DNA from: Sinonovacula constricta
Lineage: Eukaryota > Mollusca > Bivalvia > Cardiida > Solecurtidae
Assembly: GCA_007844125.1 (NCBI GenBank)
Contig: CM017572.1
Span: 24,155,879 to 24,219,878, forward strand
Reading direction: 5' to 3'
Length of the DNA: 64,000 nucleotides
Shown here in pieces: positions 11,335-23,517 of the stretch; positions within the stretch are counted from its first letter, which is position 1; each line of letters opens with the position of its first letter. Both the position numbers and the translations under genes were made by a program. The notes under the pieces are model-generated. The model did no database searches. It had not been told where the DNA came from and saw nothing but the letters and a program-made list of their open reading frames with translations.

Positions 11335-14300
11335 ATGTATTCTGGGGAAGAGAAAGATGCAGGGATGGGCACTGATGATATAGACGAAGACAATATTCGA
11401 CTCGAAAATATTCTCAAAGATGAGGAGTTGGAGGAGGGTGATAGTGATGTTGAATTGCACGCTTTGAATGAACGGCAGTCATCGCAACTCAGCGCAAGTA
11501 AGTCTTTTCAGAATTTTAAATAGTAACGTAAGAATAGCTTTCGTTGACAAAGGTGGTCTTCTTTTTCAATGGCTTCTTTTTTAATGTTACTACGTTACTG
11601 CTTGGTGGTAAAACTAAGAAATTAACCTATAAATAGGATGCAAGTACGTAAAATGAAAGTAATAAAACCCGTAATAATAATAAAGTGTAATATAAGATAA
11701 TTTGGAAGTTATGTGCTTGCATTTTATATGTAAAATAGTTATTTTAATTAAAGGGTACCGGTCACTTTGGTAAATGACATTTTCTCTATATACCCCACGA
11801 AAAGTGATAACAAACATCAACATGGCATAAACAGGCTCAGCGACTATTAGACCCCTCGGCTATTTGACCCCATGACTATTCAACCCCTTCTTGTAAAAAG
11901 GCGCTACTATTCAACCCCTGGCAACAATTCAACCCACGCCTATTTGACCTCTAGCAAAATGTTAGCGTAATTGTATTTTATCTTCGCATTTTATTGTTTG
12001 TAAAATAGGGTAAATGCTGTGTCATGATATAAGTATCATTTTTGAGTGTGTTTATGATACAATAGTTACTAGTGGCTTAAGATTGTAATGGCCAGGGGAT
12101 TGAATTAAAAGGCTTGTTAAAGTGGGAAATAGATTGATGTTTGTAACACTCTTTTTAATTAATTATAACTTGTATTAGATTTGTATAAGTTCATTTTTTG
12201 TTCTGGTAAATAGTTTGATATATATACTCATAATAAAGAAAACAATTTTTACAAAGAATTAGTTTGGATTAAACAAACAACAACAAAGGCATAGATGGTA
12301 TTAGGTATATATTCGGTCTTTCTTGTTATTTTCTTTTTTTTCTTTTTTCTCTTTTTAAGGTATTTTTCCATATGCATTTGAATACTATATTTATTAATAA
12401 TTTAAACAAATAATTAGTAACAACGAACATTTAAGAACAGTACGAAACAATTATGTAAGTTTATTATAAGTTTATAATAAATTAGTATAAATTACTTAGT
12501 ATTAAAATAAAAAATTTATGTGTAGACTGTGGGCTGGGTACGTCTTAGGGCAACTTTACACAAACGTGTATGTATCACCCACTGTACAGAGGAACTCCTC
12601 ACAAGTAATGTCTCTGTCATCGTACTTTGACGATCCGGACAACAGTTGCTCCTCCAATTTTACGTGCTCGGGCCAGCGTTGTCTCAATAGCACAGACTCG
12701 GAAAGAAGCTGGCAAGTCAATGGAACCATTTTTGCCTCTTCCAGGAGCAGACCAAGCAGGACATAAAATGACAGGGCACCTCGATCACCATTTCTGTTTA
12801 TAGAGCGGTGCCAGCCTAAAAGTAGAATATATACTTGAAAATATATACACACACTGTTTTTAATCATTAAACTTTAATGTATTATGCAATGTGTGGTAAT
12901 TTAAACAATATATTTGGCACAAAACATAGTTTTTACATAAAATGTCATAATAGAAATATTAATTGCTATACCTTCTACGTTCATTGTTCGTCTTAACAAC
13001 CTGGCAGTAGATGGACCACTTCTCGCATGGCCACGGGCTGCTGCCTAGCCATTGGTCCTTTACATAAGTAAATAAGGCTGTCATCTCTGTGCTGCCTGAG
13101 TCTACTTTCTATAGCAGCTTATCAAAGGCATGCGGAATGTCTGATGCCGGCAGGAAGGGAAGGACAAGCAGCTTCCTTATTACGTGATGCGCTTATTCTC
13201 TTCTGTCATAGGTAGTTTTTAGGCCAACCTTGCCGACCTTCATCATCACCGCCTGCGTCCAACTATAGACACAACCCTTCATCTGTTTTCCTTGGAATAT
13301 TCCCCTCGGCGTCTGCCATAGTCCTGGAAATCATGCATGTGTAATATAGTGACATAAATAAGCAATAAACAATAATATATATTATGTATTTGGAAAACAC
13401 ATCAGACATCATGCCAATATTTCGTACATAAATATATTTCTGTGATCATTTCAATGATATGACGAAAATATTTACCAGCTTCAAAATCTATCATAAAGCC
13501 CTCCACTAAAGAAGCTTTTTTCATACTCTTAATGATCTTCTCCAGCACCTGGAAAAAGGGATGATAATTTCTATGAGGATCAGACGAACATGCAAACTTA
13601 TTTACTACTAATTTGTATATGTCTGCTATTTTTGCCTTTTTTATTTTACATCAGGAATATGTTTGTAAAAAAAAATGAAAGTAAACAAAAATTCTTACTG
13701 CTGTGTAGTCCTGCTTGCGACATTTTGACAACAATAAGAAACACAAAGGGACCTGCTTTGTGAACTCCCCTTGCTTGAGGAATACGTGAATGAACCAAAG
13801 CTGTAAGAATGGAAGGGTCACAACCTTGAAGGTGCCATCCAGATACCATCTTCTGGGCTGCCGCAGGTGCTTGAGCTGGTCTTTTGTAGCTAACACCGGA
13901 TGACGCTCTGACCCACACACTGACGTCACCAACCTCAAACTTCTGGCAAAATAAAATTATTGTTACTATAACCCACATTTGAATGATGTATACGTCGAAG
14001 GCAAGGTCTTTGGGATCTGCAGATCGCATCTTCTGTCTGGCTGGCTGACGAGGTACGTTGAAATCGTTGCTTCCGAACGTTTCAGTCATCTGTTTCCGTA
14101 CTATCTGTCCAGATGGCCCATACAAGTCTTTGTTCCCCGTCTCGCGTATCTAACAGATTAATACACAAAATACGATAAAAATATGTAAAATATACTTTTA
14201 ACAAACACATGCTTAAAGATTTTCGTATTTAGATATTAACTTAATAGGCACATACCAATGTGCCAGGTGTAAAAATGTGCCCACGATGACTAATGGACCT

Positions 14301-17271
14301 TGCACTAATCATACAGGGTGATTTTTACCCTAGCACATCATGTGGCATACATCTGATTTGACTGCTAAATTCATATTTAATCGATAAAACGGTGCACCCA
14401 TATCTTTTATGCTGTAAGTTTTGTCCCAACCGGTATGTTTATACGTTTCTGCCTTGATAATTTTAACTGCAAACAAAACGATGAGGAAATCAATTGAAAA
14501 TCGTTTTCCACTTCCCGAAATCATTTTAGTATGACAAGATTTTAATTTCAATTTGTTTTACATGAAAATCTGTTCGTAAAAACAATAGAATGATGCTTAT
14601 CTGGAGCACTGAAATGACACTTTCTACTAATAACAAATATTGAGAAGTATCATGCTTAAATTTTGCTTAAATTTAAAGATTAAAATGATAATAAAATGCC
14701 TTCAGGTCGTTATTTGTTTCTTGAAACACGCACCAATTTTCTGGCATCCAAACGCTGCCTCTAATCCTTGTCTTTTCCACGTAGTTCTTTATGGACTTTA
14801 CTTTCCCTCCCGTCTCATCTGCGGCATCCTTCAGTTTGTAGAAGGAGGCTTCAATTTGCTCGCAGGGCAGGTATGGCAGGGACATGACCCTCCTTTGGAA
14901 TTTATACTTGTCGCCTCTTTCTATATGTGCTGTGTGGAGGCCCTTTTCCTGCACCTTGCGATATACTCGCTGCATGCGGTGACAGACGCAGCCCCTCGCT
15001 GTGGATGTTGGGAAGACCTGTCGCAGAGCCTCTCAGGTGGCTGGAACAAAATAAAATAATTATTATGTTCTTCTTTTGCAATTATAAAAATATGTTATTA
15101 CCAAGAAGATGTGTGCAAAGGAAGTCGTGGTCCAGCTGCAGTTAAACGAAGATTTGTCGAGTCTGGTTTTCCGATTTTGGCAGATTGACTGTATCTGGAG
15201 TTACTTTTTTTTCTCATCTCCTCCTCGACAATTGCCATTGCTGGCATGAACAATCTCTTTTTTCCAGTTGCCTTTGTCTGTTTAAGAAAAGAAAAGAAAA
15301 TTATATTAAATCTTAAAGAATAACTTTTGCAAAACAAACAGAAGCTATTTTTCTAACAAAATGCGAAAGAAAATTGGTTTTCAAGACATTTAAAGATACC
15401 AATTGCACAAACATACCGGCCGCAATAGCTCAGATGGTAGAGGTACAGCAAGTTACTTGTGTATTTATTTTCAAAGCAGCCTAACTAAACCAGTTTTGGG
15501 GAATTTATCGCTCAAACTTCACCAGTCTGTAGTGCTTGATAAGCCAAACATTTCAGTCGCAGGTACTTTGGGGATATGACGGGTTTTTCATCACTGTCTG
15601 CGCCTCCGGTGAACGGAGGCGTTCCCAAAGCGAACGGTCCTGTTTCCAGCTAATATTTTTCCCAATTGAAAACATCCGCATTCCAAAATAGAGTAGAGCA
15701 TCGACTTGCGGATCGGGAGGTCGTGGGTTCGAACCCCGGCCGGGTCATACCAAAGACTTTAAAGTTGGTAGTAGTGGCTTCCCTCCTAACGCTCGGGGCT
15801 ATGGGGACAGCATTACGCCTGACTCGTCGGTGTCAGTATAATGGACCGGCCGGGTTCAGTCCCTGGGCACCTCATAAGTGCCCCTGTGCTGTAATGATAG
15901 AAATGTCGCTGCGCAGTATCGGCAAAAATGCCGACTATTCCCAATCCCATCCCAAACATACCTGTTAGCTTAACTTCACAGTGATGGCTAATCCTGGGTC
16001 AGATGCAGGGCACACCTTCTTCTTGTTGCGGACTGAAGATCTCCAGAATTGCCACTTTATCATAGTTTATAATTTATTTACTTGCAATACTAAAATATTT
16101 TATTATTATTATACCATCATAGCAATTTTATTAATTTATGATAATCCTGTTCCCCTAATCGAAGATTAAATATGTTCATAGTCGAAAGCCGTTTAAGTAT
16201 TCTTTATTTATCTGTCTCGATAAATCATTTCACACCTGGACACACCCAATTGTCTGACTCTATCAGGTATTATACTATATGTTTACCTATTTATCGAAAT
16301 GATAATCCTGTTCCCCTAATTGAAGATTATATATGTTCATAGTCGAAAGCCGTTTAAATCTTCTTTATTTATCTGTCTCGATAAATCATTTCACACGTGG
16401 ACACACCTAATTGTCTGTCTCAGTCAGGTATGTTTATCTATTTACTGAAATGACTGGACTAATCCCTTTATAAGATCAATTTACCAAAATGGTCATTTAC
16501 TGAAGTGACTGTAAACCTAATAAAACATGTTAAAATATGTTTGTTTATGAATATTGTCAATTTCTCTAGTTAAAGATGTCTAAAAATTATAAATAAAATT
16601 TTAAATACAAAATGTTGTATTTCAGTGTTACTTTTTGGCTGCCTTTTTATTTTTTTATTTTTTTATAGGCTATTACGGCAGCAGAGATGACGATTTTCAG
16701 AGTCAGTCTCGTCCCAGTACAAGCAGCGATGTTACAGCTTCCTCATTCGTAAGCATTTTTTTTTTTACATATTACATACATATTTTTTTAAATATTACAG
16801 TGCTCCCCCTACAAACGTCACCTCTCTTAGACGAATACCTCTCTTAGACGTCACTTCTATTTACCTCCTGTCATTTTTAACATATTTCTCCCTCTAAAGA
16901 ACGACAACTCTCTTAAACAGCTACCGTCACACATTGTTACTTCCGTATTGTTCAATTCCCTCCCTTGAGCAGCTGATGATTTGTTTAGTCAGTCGTCATA
17001 CAGAAGCAAATAATATTAAATGGATTCAAAACATATAATTCTACTGATACTAAAATACTTAAGTACATGTATATACACATGTCTAAGGGTTACCTCTCCT
17101 TCCGCTTGATGTTGCTTAAGAGAGGGAGCACTGTAATATTGAAACTTACAAGTTTCTTTCCTCAGTCGTTAGTGTGCCTCTGATCTTGGGCTTTTCAACT
17201 ACCCTGCTATATTTGTTAATACCTCGTATTAAATTTCTCAGTTATTGGCTAAAAACTACATGGCAGGGTAT

Positions 17272-17308
<37 letters not shown>

Positions 17309-20300
17309 AAAAAAAGGGTCTAGCAATCTTAAAAGTCTAATCGATCAGACAAAAATTTACTGGATGTACAGACTTCTGGCAGACTCACTTCATGGTACAC
17401 TGGCTTTTGGCAAAGACTGCATTTTGTATAAGGCTCTTTTTTTAGATAAATGGAAAAAATAACGGCCATCACTTTTATTTTGCTAAGTTTCAAATCTGGT
17501 TGCAGAAACCCAATTATTTCCTTACCTTTTTGTTCAAAAGCATCATAAGATATTAATTTCAAAGTTAATTAATGTTCACTGTTATCGGCATGCCTGTTTT
17601 TTAACTTAGCATTTTCATTATACTTTTCAGCTCTGAAAAAAGTGGAGTGTGCTGTCTAGGTATAATTCTTGTTTACTTTTAAATTCTTGTTTTCTTTTTC
17701 GTTTTCAGCCAACCACCTCCATGTGTAATGATGCGGATGATTATGGTTTTAAGTTCGATATCAGCACTGCAAATGCAGAATCATGTCTGGCTATAAATCG
17801 GGCTTATCAGGAGATTCTGCTGGACCAGCTTAGACAGATAGAGGTGGCACTAGCAGAAAACAGGGCACGCCAGGTTAGACAAAAAAATGTTTAAAGTTTC
17901 AGCCTTCTAAACAAAAATTTATCAATCTTTGACACAAAGGGTAGATTCAGATTAGTTTTAACAAGAAATAAATATAAAACAAGTGTTTATTGCATGCAAT
18001 TTTAATCTACAATGTGCTAATGCACAATTAACAATGCACAATGTTTTTTATGGGCGGGTGCCCGTGGCTGAGAAGGTGAGCCATTGGTTCTACCCAGGCA
18101 TAACTCTGCGGTCTTCCTCCACCTATCAGTTATAGAAATTAGGATTAAAATTTACAAGCAAGTCGGGCTAGTAACCAAGCAATTTTTACTAGCCGGAAAG
18201 AAAATTTATTAGCCTGAATTATATTCTGTTTTAATTTAACAAGTAAGTCCCCCCCCCCCCCCCCCCAAACTATGATAACTAGGGAAAAAAGGCACCATTT
18301 AAGTATCAATCGCCTGGTAACTTCATTTTTTTTCCCGGGTTTTGCACCAGAAACATGTTTTAGTTAAATTTTCTCTGCCATTTTGTTCTGTGGCCCAGCT
18401 GATTTTAATTTGGTATAGAACATAATGTACCATGTGGGCACCAGAATCCCATGTGGTTTTTGCACAGTAAATATATTTAAATATATATTTAGTGCACATA
18501 ACCTGTTTATGATACAATCAACAGCTTGCCGAATGAAATAAGCAGCTCAAATGTTTAGAAATTAAAAATGAAAGTACAATGATTTTTTAACAATCAGGAT
18601 CTTAGAAGCCCATCGGGCTAATAAAATGGGAAGTTTTACTAGCCCGAGAAATTCTACTAGCTTTTTGCTGTCGGGCTAGCACTTATTTTGACCTCTGACC
18701 TATGGTAAGCTGGACTTAACCAAAATGACCATAATTGTGTCAGTGCGATATTACAAAAAAAAAATGTTTTTTGGAAGTATGTAATGGGAAGAATATGATG
18801 TTCAACATAATCAGATTAATTTTGGATTTCCTTTTTTTCAGTGCCTTTTTGTGGTAAATCTGTTATTCCCATTGTCAACACAGTAAGGCTGCTATTTATA
18901 GGAATTGTTTAAAAGCCACAACATCCCCAGAAAAACAGTGTAACTTGTACAAGCAAATATAGGGGCGGTGTGTTCACGACATACTGTACACAGTGAAGGC
19001 AGCACTATATCTGCTTCAAGTGGACACCTTCTCCATATAAAAGATATATTGTTGGTGGGATGATAAACACAATAAACAAACAAGAAATATGTAATTTAGA
19101 ACACTGATGAAAGCAATCTGGACTGACTGCCTCGATGGGCCAGATTTCATTCCAAGTGAACTGCTGGCTTAAACCTGTTAAAATCATAACAAAGTTTAGA
19201 TATAAACATTGTGCCAGTTAAAATGTATAATAAAACTACATAAATAAGCATGTACCAAAACTCAGTCAGTGGCACAGTTAGTAGAACTATGGACTGCTAT
19301 CGAGGAGGTCCTGGATTTGAATCCTACTAAAAACAACTTTTGGGTTTTACATTTTTTGTCATTTACTCCCTTCTTCATATTTACAGCTTCTTAATTTTTA
19401 TTGATGATTAAGTTTTCAGTATTAATTTTAAACCATAGACACCTTAATACTGTAATGGATAAGGTAAGACAACATGCCTCTCAGCATTATTATGGCTTTA
19501 ATGTGAACATTTTAATAGAATCAATAGGGTGCCTGTGGCAAAGTGGTAGAGTCACTGACTTTTCACTCCCCCTGCCTACCTTCTCATCGTGTGAGTTTGA
19601 GTACAGTTTAGGACGGGGTACTTAATATGGTAAGGTCTTCCTGCAGTGTGCCGGTGGTTCTACCCAGACATTTGTCTGGGGTCTTTCTTCACTAAAGCAG
19701 CTGAATGTGGCTATAATGATCATAATTGGTCTTAGTGATGTATCTAAAACATTGAAAATTTATAGAAAACAACCACACTTTGGTTGATTAGGTACAAGGT
19801 AACATTATAATCATTTAAGACTTAAATTACATTGCTTCTTTTATCCGAGGCTTTACTTTGTTACTGTCTGAGTTTTTCTTTGTAGAAGACTGTTGAAGAG
19901 GAGAGCACTCAGGATAGTAAATCTAGTGTGCCATCATGGAAGGCACGAAGACAGCTTCTCTTCACGACACCTTATTTCAAGGACTACACTGGCGCAGTGA
20001 GTTTATTTGTTGATTTTATGTAAATCTTATAAACTTATAATGTTAACCCTCAACACAAACAAATCAGGCTTAGGCAGATAGTCTTAGCATGGTAAGCACA
20101 AATTGTCGACATATAACCTCTCATGGTAAGCACAAATAAATCATTGTCGACATATAACCTCTCAGCCCCCCTGAATTCCAGTAACAGTCAGAAGGAAAAT
20201 TTTTGTATGGGGAGATTTTCCAGCTGGCTCGCTGTGAGTGGGTATATGCAGACATTTTTCGAGGGTCTTCTGCAACCCCATATGAATCTTGCTGTAAAAA

Positions 20301-23300
20301 AGCAATAATCAATTATCCTGTTCTAGTACTTGAGCAATCTTCATGTATTGTATATTAACTTTTTTTAAAATACAATATTAATTTATTATTTTACCTGCAT
20401 TCAGATAAAGAATATCTGTTGTGGTTTAACTTGACGCATGATACATATTGTTTTGTAATTTTAACTAGTTCTTGCCACTCGGGTTTTAAAAAACAGAATG
20501 ATGTTAACTTTTTTCAGATTAATTTTGAATATCTGCTTTTGTTATCATTTTAGGCTCCTCCACCAAATGAAGATGTCTTTGTCAAGAATTCTATGCAGGA
20601 ATCAAAACAGCTTATAAAGCCAAGAACGGGATGTAAGTTTAAGGCTGGAACAAATCAGCCATTCCTAACCCATTTGTTCATAGATATGCCATTTTACGCC
20701 TTTGCAAAACAAAGCACAGTTATCACTATTATGTTCTTTAGAATCTGCTCTACTAAGGGTTTATTATTTGAAGATGGGTTAAGGATCTTTAATATTATGC
20801 CAAACATGTGTGTTTTGCTTAAAACTGTTAAAGAAATTCAGTAAATCAAAATCTTACACTATGAACGAAAGGGATAGTCACAGGTCATGACTTGAAGTTA
20901 GGTAACCATCAAAATATTAACAAAATTAAGCTTTAGGGTATGGTAAAGATGTGAGCCAAAGTCATTAAAATTAAAAATGGTTGTGGTATAGCTCCCTTGT
21001 TTATGCTTGAGCAAATATAAGGGTAGTTCTACGACTGGCTAGTCCGGTATCAGTATAATGTGACTGGGTGTGGTATCATGCCATGTGTTCACGACATGCT
21101 ATACACAGTAAAGGCAGCACTATATCTGCTTCAAATGGACACCATTTAACTGAAATAATTTGAAATCTTAAGAACTTCCATTTGTGCTCATTCCTAATTC
21201 ACGGATAACGGAATAATATAATTAATATCAAATGTTTCGTTTAATTAAACATGAAGAACATGTTAATTTCAAGTAAAATTGTAAATAATTATTAACTTGA
21301 ATTAGTTGTTATGGTCTTATTGGATAAAAATGTTGAAAACTGTAACAATGCTTTTGATTTTCCTAACCTGAAGACAATACTGTCTTTTCTTGAACTCTTA
21401 TTAATCCTTTCATTCATGAATATGCCTTTTTACGCCTTTGCTAGGCAAATCACAGTTACTTCTCTTATCTTTGGTAGACCTGCACAACTAAAGGTAAATT
21501 TGTAGACTAGGTTATTCTAGGATCTTTAACTATGTGCCTAATGTACATGTATTCAAAATAATACAGTGTTTAAAAAGAATGACAAAATTATGTAAATTTT
21601 CAAATTTCTGTGCATGAACTGTGAATAAAAGGATTAAGGGAGCAGAGATGCTATTGTAATGAATTATCCATTATGGTTTAACAAAGTTGTCTTGCGTTTT
21701 TTTAGCAAAAAATTTAAATAAAAATGAAACTTTGGTCAGTACATCCAATTCAATTGCTCACTTTTATAAAAAAAAAGGAAACAATGATAAGGTTGTATGA
21801 GTATTGCGTCATATATTTAACATGAGACCAGGTACACGCATGCCTAAATGCTAAAAGCTAAATGTAAAAATGGCAACAGCACTGGGTGAAGACAGTACAC
21901 AAAATAGAGCAAACCCACCAGCTTCCACCTTGGAACTGCTGATAAAAGAACCAACTTGGGTTCAAAAATCGTTTTACAGAGCTTCATCCTTGCATTTTCT
22001 GAGTGGTGTCGCGTAGCTAAACATTGAAATGAAACATATCCATTTGAAACAGTCCATGACTAATTCTGATTTGTTTTTAAACCCCCAGGGAGCAAAGCTG
22101 AGAGACAGCAGCTGACCAATGCTGTAGTGAGAGATGCACTAGAACAACTGACACGCCCCATACTCAGCAAGTAGGTGAACGTCCTTTGTATATATATTGT
22201 GGTTCATTTCTGCCAAATTTATTGTCAAGAATGACAGTTATCTCTTTAATTGCTGGAAACACCATAATGGTTGGGGGTGTTTTATGTTAATGGGATTAAT
22301 GGTGTTTCTAGTCTGTAATTAGTAATAATAATGAATATTAATATTGGTGATGCATATAAGTGAAGAAAACATTCATTTAAAATGCTTTGAAAATGTATTT
22401 GTAGTGATCCCTTTTGAGAAGTATTTGAAAACTCATCTGTGTAATGGGTAGGAGAATTGACAGCTTTTCTAAAGCTTTTGTTCCCACATTTAACAATAAT
22501 AACATTGCCCACCCTCTTTGTGTGGTTTAGTTACCCATTACATTGATCTGCTGCTTTAGTCTTTATTGATTGATACCTCTAGGTTAGCTTAGTTCTCTTA
22601 AAGGTTCATTCCTTATATTTATGTTTCGCTTTCATTTTTATATTTATGTAACTAAATCATTAAAGTGTTCAAATTGAATAGGCATATATTCTGACTAATA
22701 TTTGTTTTAACTTTCAGACTAGAAGTAGAAAGAGCAAAGAGTCACAAATGTAAATCTGCAGAAGAAATTGCAGCATCCAAATTGAGGATAAGCAACCTTC
22801 GTGACCAGCTGGCAGAAAAACAGTAGGTTACACTGGTCCATTTTTAAAAAAAAATTATTTTTTTTTTTATTTACTTATTTTTATTTATTTTTATATAGAA
22901 GCCTACTTATTAATTTTTTTACTTAAAGGTAGCATCCTTCAGTTCTGGGGAATTTGTTCATAATTCTGCATAAGCTTATACTTTAGTTAAGTAAAGGCTG
23001 TTATAACATTACAGAAATTGTTAGACAGTACGATCTATGAAATATATCATGCTAAATGTCCATTATTTCCACATCTATAAATAAGCACAATGGAGATTCC
23101 GACTAAAAATAGATATCGATGTCAGAGCTGATAACCAGGTTGAGAATGTAACGTGATCTCAAAAGTAAGTGGTCACGTTGGTTTCTTAGTTTAAAAATAG
23201 CTAACTGTGCAGTGTGACTTTTGGTATCATGTTATATCATCATCCGGGTAACTTGTTCTGATATGATATGCACCTCAGATGCTTTCCCAATCAATTATGA

Positions 23301-23517
23301 TGTTTTTAATGCATACCAGCTAAACAGTACATAATTGTATAATACATAGAGAAGATTTTTGTTTTGTTTTTTTCAGTGTAAGTGTCAAAATACTTATTTT
23401 GCTAACCAGTGGCTTTGGAATATTATTTTAATTTTTTTCAGGGCAACACCAAGGAATGAGCTTATGAGGAATGTAGATGTGAAATGTGTAGATTTCATGA
23501 AAATTTGCGTTGTCACG
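11335..23517 (+). CDS. SNAPC4: SNAPC4 exons 1-8: N-terminal region before the Myb repeats
   Basis: Residues 1-287. Exon 1 is acidic (starts MYSGEEKDAG). Exon 2 is Ser-rich. Exon 3 carries the helix with NRAYQEILLDQLRQIE and ALAENRARQ, close to the NxVYQE...LAQNREQ helix that I recall from vertebrate SNAPC4 as the binding site for small SNAPc partners. Exons 4-5 hold TTPYFKDYTGAAPPPNEDVF, matching the family's PYFKD...PPxNEDxxxK block. Exons 6-7 are helical and charged (LTRPILSKLEVERAK). Exon 8 leads into the Myb half-repeat. These matches, in family order, are the main reason for the SNAPC4 call along with the Myb repeats. Confidence 0.88.

Larger units (their letters stand above)
11753..16517 (-). 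mobile_element. Decayed MULE-type DNA transposon in SNAPC4 intron 1
   Basis: The left end, from 11753, holds GTCACTTTGGTAAATGAC; the right end before 16517 holds its diverged inverse (GTCATTTACTGAAGTGAC). The flanks are TAATTAAA (11745-11752) and TAATAAAA (16518-16525), an 8-bp direct repeat with one mismatch, fitting Mutator-like elements. Inside, minus-strand remnants of a MULE-type transposase lie at 12.5-15.3 kb. The right part (16131-16440) holds two diverged copies of a ~170-bp stretch with TTTACTGAAATGACT subrepeats. SINE material is nested at 15.4-15.96 kb. The boundaries are inferred from the inverted repeats. Confidence 0.6.
18054..18755 (+). mobile_element. SINE-A split by the 571-bp insertion, SNAPC4 intron 3
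   Basis: Head GTGCCCGTGGCTGAGAAGGT and GGTTCTACCCAGGCATAAC on the left; AAGCTGGAC...AATGACCATAATTGTGTCAG on the right; the 18127-18697 insertion in between. Confidence 0.78.
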
